Of a stretch of 64,000 nt of DNA, positions 15,597 to 24,229 are shown piece after piece (positions within the stretch are counted from its first letter, which is position 1; each line of letters opens with the position of its first letter). Made by a program: the position numbers and the translations under genes. Below the pieces are notes generated by a model. The model was not told the origin of the DNA. It worked only from the letters and a program-made list of their open reading frames with translations, and searched no databases. The stretch lies in assembly GCF_000717175.1 (NCBI RefSeq), contig NZ_JNYD01000012.1:1-64000 (forward strand), given 5' to 3'. The DNA comes from Pseudonocardia autotrophica (GTDB lineage Bacteria > Actinomycetota > Actinomycetes > Mycobacteriales > Pseudonocardiaceae).

Positions 15597-15815
15597 ATGA
15601 GTCCCGTCCCCATGGACCATCACGAGAAGATGCGGCTGCGCGCTGCCGCGTTCCGGGTCACCCGCCTGTACCCCGGTCCCGTCGGTGAGGTGCTCTCCCG
15701 GGAGCTCCTGACCTGGGAGGAGTTCGGGTACCGGCTCGGCGGCGGTCAGCTCGTGATGCGGCTGGTCGACCACGTGCTCAAGACCCCGCTCAACCAGGAC
15801 GGCGTCGCCGCCTGA
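15597..15815 (+). CDS. Conserved small hypothetical protein
   Basis: The 72-residue product begins MSPVPMDHHEKMRLRAAAFR and contains GPVGEVLSRELLTWEEFGYR. I recognise the pattern as one seen in small actinobacterial proteins, but no function is known. The ATG is preceded by CGGAGGTGAG at the right distance, and an upstream extension of the open frame has no such site. It is soluble, basic at the start and lacks a signal peptide. It stands alone with its own likely promoter at 15458-15490. Confidence 0.75.
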   Translation: MSPVPMDHHEKMRLRAAAFRVTRLYPGPVGEVLSRELLTWEEFGYRLGGGQLVMRLVDHVLKTPLNQDGVAA

Positions 15816-15830
15816 CTCCCCGGGCCCGTC

Positions 15831-16049
15831 CTACGGGGCGGGCTCCTGCAGGGTCGTCACGGTCGTCGCCGCCGGACCGCTCGGCACCGTGCCGTCGGCC
15901 GACGCGGCCACGGCACCGCCCAGCACCAGCATCGCCGCGAGTGTCGCGAGGCTCCCCGCCCGTGCAGCGACCGTGTAGGCCGCCGAGGCGGCGCCGTGCA
16001 GCGCCGGGGAAACCCGGCGGTGCCCCCGTTCGACCTGCTGTGCCGGCAC
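15831..16049 (-). CDS. Possible small membrane or exported protein
   Basis: From GTG at 16049 the product has 72 residues with one hydrophobic segment (AGSLATLAAMLVLGGAVAAS) followed by a short Thr/Pro-rich tail ending LQEPAP. This resembles a signal peptide or anchor. The frame is open further upstream, but that part is Arg/Pro/Gly-rich and unconvincing. No homology is recognised. The 278 bases between here and coxE contain only a TGACGTCA palindrome at 16291-16298. Confidence 0.35.
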   Translation of the reverse strand: MPAQQVERGHRRVSPALHGAASAAYTVAARAGSLATLAAMLVLGGAVAASADGTVPSGPAATTVTTLQEPAP

Positions 16050-16327
16050 GCGGCGCAGCACTTCCTCCACCGGTGCCGCCGGGATGCGGTCGGGCCGGTG
16101 TACGCCCTGGGTGTGCGAGCGGCCAGGGTGCGCTCGGCGGTTCTCACCGCGACCCCCACCGTGCCGCGGACCGTGCTGACCCGGAACCGCCGGAAGGGCG
16201 ACGGTCCGCTCCTCCGGTCCGCCGCCGCGCGGAACCGGCACGGGGCGAAGGGCCGGGGCGGCGGGGAGCACGGTCACGCCCGGTTCATCGTGACGTCACA
16301 CACCTCCGTTAACGGACCCTGCCCGCC

Positions 16328-17518
16328 TCACCCGATCGGAGTCCTCGCACCGCGGACGACCGGCGGACCCGGCCGACCGGCGAGGGCGGCCAGCAGCGCG
16401 TCGAGCGCGTCGAGGCTGTGCGCGCTGACGACCGCGTCGCAGTAGGGCCAGGCGGCGGCCATCCCGCCGGTGAGCGGGCGGAAACCGGCGTGCCGGGTCC
16501 GTGGGTTGGCCCAGACGATCCGGTGGGCGCGTCGGCGGAGCCGGGCCATGGCGCGGGTGAGCACGGCCGGGTCGCCGGTGTCCCACCCGTCGCTGACCAC
16601 GAGCACGACCGCACCCCGGCCGAGCGCGCCGCCACGCACCGTGAGGAACCGCTCCAGCGACTCACCGATCCGGGTGCCGCCGGACCAGTCCGGGGCCAGT
16701 CGTCCGGCGCGTTCCAGCGCGAGGGCGGGGCCGGTCCGGGCGAGGGCGCGGGTCAGCCGGGTCAGCCGGGTGGCGAAGGTGAACACCTCGGCGCGCTGCG
16801 TGCCCGCGGCGCAGTAGAGCAGCTGGAGCAGGGCGCGGGCGTACGGCTCCATCGATCCGGAGATGTCGCAGAGCACGACGAGCGGGCGCGGACGTCGGTG
16901 CCGGGCCCGCCGGGCCAGCCGGACGGGTTCCCCGCCGGTCCGCCTGGCCTCGCGGAGGCTGCGGCGCAGGTCCACCCCCGGACCGTGGGACGCCCGGCGG
17001 GTTCGGCGGGTGGCGCGCAGCGGGGTGGCGATCCGCAGCCGTCGCATGGCCTCCACCAGCAGCGCGAGCTCGGCGGGGCTGAGTGTGTCGAAGTCGCGCC
17101 CGCCCAGCCGTTCGGTCGCGGAGGCGACGGCGGGGGAGGGCACGGCGCGCCCGGCCCCGTTCGCCGCGCCGTCACCCCGTGGCGGCCCCCCGCCCGCCGC
17201 GGCGGCCCCGGCAAGGCCCGTCGTCCGGCCGGTGGGCGCGGGGTCCGACCCGCTCGTCGTCGGACCGCCGCGGCGCGCTGCGGCCGGATCGGTCACCCCG
17301 GTGAAGACGGCGGCGAACACCCGCTCCAGGGCGGGGAGCTGGGCCGGGTCCGAGACGAGCGTCGCCTGCGCGCACGCCCGGAGCCTGTCGAGCCCGGCCG
17401 GTTCGACGGCGACGATCGCCCGGGCGAACCGCTCGGTGCGGTCCGGGTCGACCGCCAGCCCCGCCGTCCGGCAGGCCTCGGTGAACCGGGCGACCAGGAC
17501 GGCCAGATCGGCCTTCAC
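16328..17518 (-). CDS. coxE: CoxE-like von Willebrand factor A protein (CO dehydrogenase maturation)
   Basis: The 396-residue product has a long variable N-terminal half and a C-terminal VWA domain with the metal-ion site DISGSM in PLVVLCDISGSMEPYARALL. Later come the conserved RTGPALALERAGR and VLVVSDGWDTGDPAVL. CoxE works with the AAA+ ATPase CoxD to insert copper and sulfide into the Mo-Cu site of CO dehydrogenase in Oligotropha. The GTG start overlaps the stop of the coxF-coxD gene (GTGA), making it the last gene of the cox operon. A Gly/Ala-rich linker lies at about residues 75-120. Confidence 0.87.
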   Translation of the reverse strand: MKADLAVLVARFTEACRTAGLAVDPDRTERFARAIVAVEPAGLDRLRACAQATLVSDPAQLPALERVFAAVFTGVTDPAAARRGGPTTSGSDPAPTGRTTGLAGAAAAGGGPPRGDGAANGAGRAVPSPAVASATERLGGRDFDTLSPAELALLVEAMRRLRIATPLRATRRTRRASHGPGVDLRRSLREARRTGGEPVRLARRARHRRPRPLVVLCDISGSMEPYARALLQLLYCAAGTQRAEVFTFATRLTRLTRALARTGPALALERAGRLAPDWSGGTRIGESLERFLTVRGGALGRGAVVLVVSDGWDTGDPAVLTRAMARLRRRAHRIVWANPRTRHAGFRPLTGGMAAAWPYCDAVVSAHSLDALDALLAALAGRPGPPVVRGARTPIG

Positions 17519-19335
17519 GGCGACGCGAGCAGGGTCGCCAGGCCCGCGGCCCGGACGGCCTGCACGTCCTCGTCGTACTTCAGCACGGCTCCGAGGCTGC
17601 GTTCCGTGGCGGCGAGCAGGGCGGGCTCCGCCCCGGACCCGTCCGTGCCGATCTCGTCCGCGTCGACGCCGAGCACGTGCAGCGCGTTCGCCCAGCTGAT
17701 CGCCTCCGCCACCCCCGGCGCCTTGAGCAGCTCCAGGCCTCGGATCCGCTGCACGCTCCCGGCGACCCGGGCTGCCAGCCAGTCCGCGGCCTCGGGCACC
17801 CGGCGCCGGACGATCTCCGCGACCCGGTCCGGGCCGGGGTGCGCGATCCAGTGGTAGAGGCAGCGCCGTTTGAGGGCGTCGTGCAGGTCCCGGGTGCGGT
17901 TCGAGGTCAGCACCGCGACGGGCGGGACCGCCGCACGTCGCGTGCCCAGCTCGGGGATGGTTACCGCGGATTCGGCGAGCAGTTCGAGCAGGAACGCCTC
18001 GAACTCGTCGTCGGCCCGGTCGATCTCGTCGACCAGCAGCACCGCCGGGCGCGGGCCCGGATGCTCGATCGCGGCGAGCAGCGGCCGCGCGAGCAGGTGC
18101 TCGGGCGTGAACAGGTCCGCGTCGGAGAGCTCCGCGTGGCGGGACTCCGCGAGCCGGATCGACAGCAGCTGCCGCGGGTAGTTCCACTCGTAGAGCGCCT
18201 CGGCCGCGGTGATCCCCTCGTGGCACTGCACCCGCAGCAGCGGCGTGTCGAGCACCTCGGCCAACGCCTTCGCCGCCTGCGTCTTCCCGACCCCCGGCTC
18301 GCCCTCCAGCAGAATCGGCTGGCCCAGCCGGACGGCCAGGAACAGCGCGGTGGCCAGGGCGTCGTCGGCGAGGTAGCCGGTCGCGTCGAGCCCCGCACGC
18401 AACGCGTCGACGTCGACCGGCAGCCCCGGCGCGGTCATCCGGCGCAACCTCGCCGGGTCGGCGAGGAAGGCGTCCCGGCAGCCGGTGCCGCAGAAGTGGA
18501 CCGTGCGGCCGTCGTGCACGAGCGGGACCCCCGCCGGGCCGGTGGCCACCGCCATCCCGCAGACCGGGTCCGTGGCCGTCGGTACCGCCGCCTCCGCCTC
18601 TCCGGCCGGCCGGCTCTCGACGAGCTGCGCGTAGATCGACAGGGCGATCTCCGCCGGGGTCCGGGCCCCGATGTCCAGACCCGCCGGCGCGTGCACCCGG
18701 GCGACGTCCTCGGCGGGGACACCGCGTGCCGCGACCTCCGCCAGCACCCCGGCCGCGCGCCGCCTGCTCGCGACCAGCGCCACGTAGGGCACCCCGGCGC
18801 GCAGCGCGGCGGTCAGCACCTCGGGCTCGTCCCGCCCGTGGGAGGCGACGACGACCGCGGCGGTGTCCGGCGGCAGCGGCGCGGCCGGATCGGTGACGAC
18901 GCGGACCTCGTGGTCGGCCGCCGCGCCGATGCGCACCAGGGCCCGGGCCACCGGCGCGTCGCCGAGGACGAGGACCAGCGCGGCCGGCAGCACCGGCTCC
19001 AGCAGGAGCTCCAGCGCGCCGCCCGACAGGCACGGGTTGTCCACGGTGCGCACCCCCGGTGGCGCGGGAACCCGTGCGCCGCCCGGCCTGATCCAGAGCA
19101 GCCCCGGCTCGCCGCTGGCGAGCACCCGCAATCCCTCGACCCGCGTGGTCGACTCCGCGCAGGTGCCCCCGACGAAGCCCTCGATCGTGCCGTCCGCCAG
19201 CACCAGCGCCCGGTCGCCCGGGCGGGCGCTGGCCGGGCGTTCCACCCGCACCACGGTCGCGAGCACGTAGGGCGTCCGTCCGGCCCGCAGCTCGTCCGCC
19301 CGGCCGAGGAGCTCCGGGTCGCCCACGGCGGTCAC
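17515..19335 (-). CDS. CoxF-YHS-CoxD fusion: XdhC-like chaperone joined to MoxR AAA+ ATPase
   Basis: A single open frame of 606 residues runs without a stop. Residues 1-245 are XdhC/CoxF-like (IEGFVGGTCAESTTRVEGLR at about 51-70, RTVDNPCLSGGALELLL, SHGRDEP). Residues about 254-298 are a YHS metal-binding domain (TDPVCGMAVATGP, HFCGTGCRDAFLADPARL). Residues 300-606 are a MoxR/CoxD AAA+ ATPase with Walker A GEPGVGKT and Walker B AVLLVDEIDRADD. In known cox clusters CoxD and CoxF are separate proteins. Met300 (18438) could be a separate CoxD start, but no stop intervenes and no clear ribosome site precedes it. GTG at 19335 overlaps coxL by 4 bases. Confidence 0.85.
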   Translation of the reverse strand: MTAVGDPELLGRADELRAGRTPYVLATVVRVERPASARPGDRALVLADGTIEGFVGGTCAESTTRVEGLRVLASGEPGLLWIRPGGARVPAPPGVRTVDNPCLSGGALELLLEPVLPAALVLVLGDAPVARALVRIGAAADHEVRVVTDPAAPLPPDTAAVVVASHGRDEPEVLTAALRAGVPYVALVASRRRAAGVLAEVAARGVPAEDVARVHAPAGLDIGARTPAEIALSIYAQLVESRPAGEAEAAVPTATDPVCGMAVATGPAGVPLVHDGRTVHFCGTGCRDAFLADPARLRRMTAPGLPVDVDALRAGLDATGYLADDALATALFLAVRLGQPILLEGEPGVGKTQAAKALAEVLDTPLLRVQCHEGITAAEALYEWNYPRQLLSIRLAESRHAELSDADLFTPEHLLARPLLAAIEHPGPRPAVLLVDEIDRADDEFEAFLLELLAESAVTIPELGTRRAAVPPVAVLTSNRTRDLHDALKRRCLYHWIAHPGPDRVAEIVRRRVPEAADWLAARVAGSVQRIRGLELLKAPGVAEAISWANALHVLGVDADEIGTDGSGAEPALLAATERSLGAVLKYDEDVQAVRAAGLATLLASP

Positions 19336-21698
19336 GTGACCGACAGGTCGGTGCGGAGCGGTCTGCCCTGCATCGCCCGCCAGACCTGGGCCGGGGTGAG
19401 CGGCATGTCGGCGTGCCGCACCCCGATCGCGTCCAGCACGGCGTTGACCACCGCCGGCGGCGAACCGACCGTCGCCGACTCCCCGACGCCCTTCGCGCCG
19501 ATCGGGTGGTGCGGCGACGGGGTCACCGTCTCGCCCAGCTCCCAGGACGGACACTCCAGCGCGGTGGGCAGCAGGTAGTCCATGAACGACGCGCCCAGGT
19601 GGTTGCCGTCCGGGTCGAACGCGAGGGCCTCCATCAACGCCATCCCGATGCCGTCGGCGAGGCCGCCGTGGATCTGCCCCTCGACGACCATCGGGTTGAT
19701 CCGCACCCCGCAGTCGTCGACCGCGACGAACCGGCGCACCGTCACCTGCCCGGTGCCCGGGTCGACGTCGACGACGCAGACGTAGGCGCCGCACGGGTAG
19801 GTCAGGTTCGGCGGGTTGTAGACGCACGTGGCGTCCAGGTGGCCCTCCACGCCCTCGGGCAGTTCGAGGGCCGAGTGTGCGGCCATCGCGATCTCGGCCA
19901 TCGACGCCGACGCCGCCGGGTCCCCCCGGACCTCGAACCGGCCCTTGACGAACTCCAGGTCCGACGGCGCGACCTCCAGCATCGCCGACGCCACGATCCG
20001 GGCCCGTTCCCGGACCTTGCGCGCCACCAGCGCGGTCGCCGCCCCCGAGACCGGGGTCGAGCGGGAGCCGTAGGTGCCTAGCCCGAACGGCGTCTGGTCG
20101 GTGTCCCCCTGGACGACCTCGACGTCGTCCGGCGAGATGCCCAGCTCCTCCGCGACGATCTGGGCGAACGTCGTCTGGTGGCCCTGGCCCTGGGTCATGC
20201 ACGACAGCCGCAGCACCGCCTTGCCGGTGGGGTGCACGCGCAGCTCGGCGCCGTCCGCCATGCCGAGGCCGAGGATGTCCATGTGCTTGCGCGGGCCCGC
20301 GCCGACGGCCTCGGTGAAGAACGAGACGCCGATGCCCATCAGCTCGCCGCGGGCCCGCTTCTCGGCCTGCTCGCGGCGCAGCTCGGCGTAGCCGGCCAGG
20401 TCCAGCGCGGTGCGCAGGGTCTTCGGGTAGTTCCCGGAGTCGTACTCCCAGCCCAGCGCGGTCCGGTACGGGAACTGCTCGGGCCGGATCAGGTTCTTCA
20501 TCCGCAGCTCCGCCGGGTCCCAGCCCTGGTCGCGGGCGAGCACGTCCACCAGCCGTTCGATCAGGTAGACGGCCTCGGTGATCCGGAACGAGCAGGCGTA
20601 GGCCACCCCGCCCGGGCACTTGTTGGTGTAGACGCCGGTGACGGAGCAGTGCGCGGCGCGCAGGTCGTAGGACCCGGAGAAGACGTGGAACAGCCCGGCG
20701 GGCAGCTTCGACGGTTGCGCGGTGCCGTTGAACGCCCCGTGGTCGGCGAGCACCTTCACCCGCACCCCGAGCAGGGTGCCGTCCTTCGTGGCGGCGATCT
20801 CGCCGTGCATGTGGTAGTCGCGGGCGAAGGAGGTGCTCATGAGGTTCTCGGAGCGGTCCTCGACCCACTTGACCGGCCGGCCGGTGACGATCGACCCGAC
20901 GACGGCGCACACGTAGCCGGGGTAGATGCCGACCTTGTTGCCGAAGCCGCCGCCGATGTCCGGCGCGATGACCTGGATCTTGTGCTCGGGGATCCCGGCC
21001 ACCAGGGCGTAGACCGTGCGGTGGGCGTGCGGTGCCTGGGTGGTGGTGTGCACGGTGAGCTTGCCGCTGACCGGGTCCATGCTCGCGATCGAGCCGCACG
21101 TCTCCATCGGGGCGGGGTGCGAGCGCGGGTAGAGCAGGTCGCACTCGGCGACGACGTCGGCACGGGAGAACACCTCGTCGGTGGCGGCGGCGTCGCCGGC
21201 CTCCCAGTCGAAGATGTGGTTGTCCGTGCGGTGCAGGTCGTCACGGATCACGGGCGCGTCGGGATCGAGGGCGTGGGTGGCGTCGACGACGGCGGGCAGC
21301 GGCTCGTACTCGACCTCGATGAGCCCCAGGGCGTCGCGGGCGGCGTAGCGGTCCTCGGCGACGACGAAGGCGACCTCCTGGCCCTGGAAGCGCACCTTGT
21401 CCGTCGCCAGCACGGCCTGCACGTCGTGGCTCAGCGTCGGCATCCAGGCGAGCCCGAGCCCGGCGAGGGTCTCGCCGGTGATCACGGCCTCGACCTTCGG
21501 ATGGGCCTCGGCCGCGCTCGTGTCGACGGACACGATCCGGGCGTGCGCGTACGGGCTGCGCAGGATCGCCGCGTGCAACATCCCGGGCAGCACGATGTCG
21601 TCGAGGTAGCGGCCCGCGCCGCGGAGGAAGCGGGCGTCCTCCTTGCGCCGCATGGAGCCGAAACCCAGGGGCGTGCTGGCCGCGGCGTGGGTGGTCAT
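19332..21698 (-). CDS. coxL: Aerobic CO dehydrogenase large subunit, form I
   Basis: The 788-residue molybdopterin subunit carries the form I active-site loop AYACSFR (about residues 366-372), whose Cys binds the copper of the Mo-Cu centre in Oligotropha CO dehydrogenase. Other expected elements are APDIGGGFGNKVG, the CMTQGQGHQTTFAQI molybdopterin loop, and the C-terminal catalytic Glu in HHPIGAKGVGESATVG. Form II enzymes have AYRGAGR instead, so CO oxidation is the best prediction. ATG at 21698 overlaps the coxS stop (ATGA). The enzyme would pass electrons from CO to the respiratory chain at the membrane face. Confidence 0.94.
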   Translation of the reverse strand: MTTHAAASTPLGFGSMRRKEDARFLRGAGRYLDDIVLPGMLHAAILRSPYAHARIVSVDTSAAEAHPKVEAVITGETLAGLGLAWMPTLSHDVQAVLATDKVRFQGQEVAFVVAEDRYAARDALGLIEVEYEPLPAVVDATHALDPDAPVIRDDLHRTDNHIFDWEAGDAAATDEVFSRADVVAECDLLYPRSHPAPMETCGSIASMDPVSGKLTVHTTTQAPHAHRTVYALVAGIPEHKIQVIAPDIGGGFGNKVGIYPGYVCAVVGSIVTGRPVKWVEDRSENLMSTSFARDYHMHGEIAATKDGTLLGVRVKVLADHGAFNGTAQPSKLPAGLFHVFSGSYDLRAAHCSVTGVYTNKCPGGVAYACSFRITEAVYLIERLVDVLARDQGWDPAELRMKNLIRPEQFPYRTALGWEYDSGNYPKTLRTALDLAGYAELRREQAEKRARGELMGIGVSFFTEAVGAGPRKHMDILGLGMADGAELRVHPTGKAVLRLSCMTQGQGHQTTFAQIVAEELGISPDDVEVVQGDTDQTPFGLGTYGSRSTPVSGAATALVARKVRERARIVASAMLEVAPSDLEFVKGRFEVRGDPAASASMAEIAMAAHSALELPEGVEGHLDATCVYNPPNLTYPCGAYVCVVDVDPGTGQVTVRRFVAVDDCGVRINPMVVEGQIHGGLADGIGMALMEALAFDPDGNHLGASFMDYLLPTALECPSWELGETVTPSPHHPIGAKGVGESATVGSPPAVVNAVLDAIGVRHADMPLTPAQVWRAMQGRPLRTDLSVT

Positions 21699-22189
21699 GA
21701 CGTCACCGTCCCGGCTGCTGTCCCCGCTTCCGCGGCTCGGTCGGCGGCCGCCCGGACGGCACGCACGATGTTCTCGTAGCCCGTGCACCGGCAGACCTGG
21801 CCCGAGATCGCCTCGCGGATCTCCGCGGGCGACGGGTCCGGATTCCGGTCGAGCAGGGCCCGGCTGGTCAGCAGCATGCCCGGCGTGCAGAACCCGCACT
21901 GCAGGCCGTGCATGTCGCTGAACGCCTGCTGCACCGGGTCCAGCCCGTCCGCACCGGCCAGGCCCTCCACCGTGCGCACCTCGTGCCCGTCGGCCATCAC
22001 GGCCAGCACCGTGCACGACTTGGCCGGCAGCCCGTCGAGGAGGACCACGCAGACCCCGCAGTTGGAGGTGTCGCAGCCCCAGTGGGTCCCGGTGAGCCCC
22101 AGTTCGTCGCGGAGGAAGTGCACGAGCAGCAGCCGGGGCTCGACGTCACGGGTGTACTCGACGCCGTTGACGGTGACGGTGATCTGCAT
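21695..22189 (-). CDS. coxS: CO dehydrogenase small subunit, two [2Fe-2S] clusters
   Basis: The 164-residue product has both cluster motifs: plant-type ferredoxin Cys39, Cys44, Cys47 and Cys59 (HWGCDTSNCGVCVV, then SCT), and the helical domain Cys98, Cys101, Cys133 and Cys135 (LQCGFCTPGM, QVCRCTG). It relays electrons from the Mo-Cu site in CoxL to FAD in CoxM. Length and motif spacing are normal. It lies one base downstream of the coxM stop and overlaps coxL by 4 bases. Confidence 0.95.
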   Translation of the reverse strand: MQITVTVNGVEYTRDVEPRLLLVHFLRDELGLTGTHWGCDTSNCGVCVVLLDGLPAKSCTVLAVMADGHEVRTVEGLAGADGLDPVQQAFSDMHGLQCGFCTPGMLLTSRALLDRNPDPSPAEIREAISGQVCRCTGYENIVRAVRAAADRAAEAGTAAGTVTS

Positions 22190-22190
22190 G

Positions 22191-23066
22191 TCAGGCCTCC
22201 CGACCGCGGGCGCGTGCGGCGGCCCGGCGCAGCGAGCGGGCCGTCAGCTCGCCGGCGAGGTGCCGCTTGTAGTCCTCCGGTCCGCGCTGGTCCGCGACGG
22301 GCCGGCAGTGCTCGGCCGCGATCCGCCCGGCCTCGGCGAAGTTCTCCTCGGTCGCCGGCGCGCCGCGCAGGAACTCCTCGGCCTGCGGCGCCCCGAAGTG
22401 GTCGGCCCCGACGGCGGTCAGCCCGAGCCCGACGTCGGCGACCCGCTCGCCCTCCAGCCAGAGCGCCGCCCCCGCGGCCGCGACGGCCCAGTCCCCGGCG
22501 CGGCGCTCCACCTTCGTGTACGCGCTGCCGCCGCCGGGCCGGACCGAGACCCGGATCTCCACGAGGATCTCCGTGTCCCCGACGACCGTCTGGTACGGCC
22601 CGACGTGGAACTCGCGGACGGGCACGGTCCGGCGGCCGTCCACGCCCTCGATCACCGCGACGGCCCGCAACGCGGTGAAGACCGCCGAGAGGTCCTCGTT
22701 CGGGTCCGCCTGGCAGAGCGAGCCGCCGACCGTCCCCCGGTTGCGCACGACGGGATCGGCGATGACGCGCTCGGCGTCCCGGAACATCGGGAAGTGCTCG
22801 CCCGCCACGGCCGAGGCCATCAGCTCGGCGTGCCGGACCAGCGCGCCGAGGCGGAGCTCACCGCCCTCGAGGCTGATCGTCCGGAGCTCGTCGAGCCCGT
22901 TGATGTCGATCAGCGTCTCCGGGTTGGCGAGGCGCAGCTTCATCATCGGGATGAGGCTGTGCCCCCCGGCGAGCAGCCGCGACTCCGGTCCGTACCGCTG
23001 GAGGAGCGCGACGGCGTGGGCGACGCTCGTCGCCCGCTCGTACTCGAACTGCGCAGGCACCTGCAT
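22191..23066 (-). CDS. coxM: CO dehydrogenase medium subunit, FAD-binding
   Basis: From ATG at 23066 (preceded by GGGGGG) the product has 291 residues; an ATG at 23108 in the same frame has no ribosome site. The two FAD motifs of the family are present: LLAGGHSLIPMMKLRLA and the second segment VVRNRGTVGGSLCQADP. It accepts electrons from the CoxS clusters and passes them to quinones. It is the first gene of coxMSL-coxFD-coxE. A CRP-type site and an inverted repeat lie between it and the divergent LysR gene. Confidence 0.93.
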   Translation of the reverse strand: MQVPAQFEYERATSVAHAVALLQRYGPESRLLAGGHSLIPMMKLRLANPETLIDINGLDELRTISLEGGELRLGALVRHAELMASAVAGEHFPMFRDAERVIADPVVRNRGTVGGSLCQADPNEDLSAVFTALRAVAVIEGVDGRRTVPVREFHVGPYQTVVGDTEILVEIRVSVRPGGGSAYTKVERRAGDWAVAAAGAALWLEGERVADVGLGLTAVGADHFGAPQAEEFLRGAPATEENFAEAGRIAAEHCRPVADQRGPEDYKRHLAGELTARSLRRAAARARGREA

Positions 23067-23119
23067 GGCGCCCCCCGAAGTCGGACGTCCGAGGTGGACG
23101 TGAGCCATGGTGGCGGATC

Positions 23120-23139
23120 ATTGTGAGGTCAATCACAAT
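23120..23139 (-). promoter_or_regulatory. CRP-type operator upstream of coxM
   Basis: The palindrome ATTGTGA-N6-TCACAAT contains an exact TGTGA-N6-TCACA core (23122-23137). The same core was reported at the start of the Mycobacterium cutBCA operons, where it mediates catabolite repression. Here it lies 56 bases upstream of the chosen coxM start. CRP binding is inferred. Confidence 0.75.
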
Positions 23140-23157
23140 CAGGCGGCAACGGCGGAT

Positions 23158-23171
23158 TAAGCGTTCGCTTA
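23158..23171 (+). promoter_or_regulatory. Inverted repeat near the LysR start
   Basis: TAAGCG-TT-CGCTTA lies 19 bases before the LysR-type gene, in the 124-bp divergent cox intergenic region. It may be a site for the LysR regulator itself or a second regulator. No LysR T-N11-A site is clearer than this. Confidence 0.4.
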
Positions 23172-23190
23172 GGGGACGGGGGGCCTCGCG

Positions 23191-24138
23191 ATGACGCTGA
23201 CCCAGTTGAGCGTGTTCGTCCTCGCGGCCCGCCTGGGGTCGGTCAAGGCCGCCGCGAGCACCCTCGGGGTGAGCGAACCGGCCGTCTCCCAGGCGCTCGC
23301 CGCGCTCCGCAAGCACTTCGGGGACCCGCTGCTCACCCGGGGCGAGGCCGGCATGGCCCTGACACCCGGGGGGAAGCGGCTGCTGCCCATCGCCGCCCAG
23401 CTGGTGGGGCTCGGCGCGGAGGCCGAGGCAGCGGTGCGCTCGGCGCTCGGGGCGCCCGAGCAGGTTCGGCTCGTCGCGCCCAGCGACGTCGTCGAGTTCG
23501 TCGCCGGGCCGCTGGCGGCCGCGTTCGGGGCGCGGACGGCCGGCTCCGCGGAGCTGACCGCCGGCGTGGCCGGGACCGGTGAGATGGCGGCGCTGGTCGC
23601 GCAGCGGCTCGCGGACATCGCCCTCGGCCCCCGGCTCGCCACGGACCGCGGCCTCGGCCTCGTCAGTGAGCCGATCGTGAAGTGCCGGCTGGCCGTCCTG
23701 GCCGCGCCGGGTGCCGTGCCCCGCGGCACCCCGGCCCGGTGGGACTGGCTGATCGACCCGTCCGGCACGGACCCCGAGAGCGACGTCGGTCGCCTGCTCG
23801 CCGTGCTCGGCGTGCCGGACTCCCGCCGGAGCGTGTTCCCCAACCAGACGGCGGCCTGGGACGCGGCGATCATGGGTCGGGGCGTGGCCACGGGGCTGAC
23901 CCATCTGGCCGTGCACCACCTGCGCCGGCGGGAACTGCAGGTCGTGGACGTGCCGGGCACCCCTGTCGAGCTGTGCTGGCACGCCACGATGCTGCCCGCC
24001 GACCGTCGCGCTCCCGGGGCGACCACGCTGCGCCGGTTCCTCGGCACCCCGGAGGCGACCAAGCTGCTGCGCTCCCCGGGGACGGGGGTGCCGCCGTCCC
24101 GCTTCCGCCCGCCGGTCTACGTGACGATCTGGAGCTGA
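23191..24138 (+). CDS. LysR family regulator, CutR-like
   Basis: The 315-residue product has an N-terminal LysR winged helix (LTQLSVFVLAARLGSVKAAA, then VSEPAVSQALAALRKHF) and a C-terminal effector domain. It is divergent from a form I CO dehydrogenase operon, as is cutR (320 residues) in Mycobacterium, where CutR activates the cutBCA genes on CO. Position, length and family support the same role here; the symbol is withheld because the call is by context. ATG at 23191 follows GGACGGGGGGCC. Confidence 0.82.
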   Translation: MTLTQLSVFVLAARLGSVKAAASTLGVSEPAVSQALAALRKHFGDPLLTRGEAGMALTPGGKRLLPIAAQLVGLGAEAEAAVRSALGAPEQVRLVAPSDVVEFVAGPLAAAFGARTAGSAELTAGVAGTGEMAALVAQRLADIALGPRLATDRGLGLVSEPIVKCRLAVLAAPGAVPRGTPARWDWLIDPSGTDPESDVGRLLAVLGVPDSRRSVFPNQTAAWDAAIMGRGVATGLTHLAVHHLRRRELQVVDVPGTPVELCWHATMLPADRRAPGATTLRRFLGTPEATKLLRSPGTGVPPSRFRPPVYVTIWS

Positions 24139-24188
24139 CCCGGCCTCGGATCCGACGTGCGGATCGCGGCCGGCGGGGCGAGCGCCAC

Positions 24189-24218
24189 GCGGCCGACCGG
24201 CCGGAGCCGGTCGGCCGC
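24189..24218. terminator. Hairpin between convergent genes
   Basis: A 13-bp perfect stem GCGGCCGACCGGC / GCCGGTCGGCCGC with loop CGGA, followed by a T-containing tract (GACCTTCCTTA), lies between the LysR gene and the convergent acyl-CoA ligase. Confidence 0.75.
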
Positions 24219-24229
24219 GACGACCTTCC

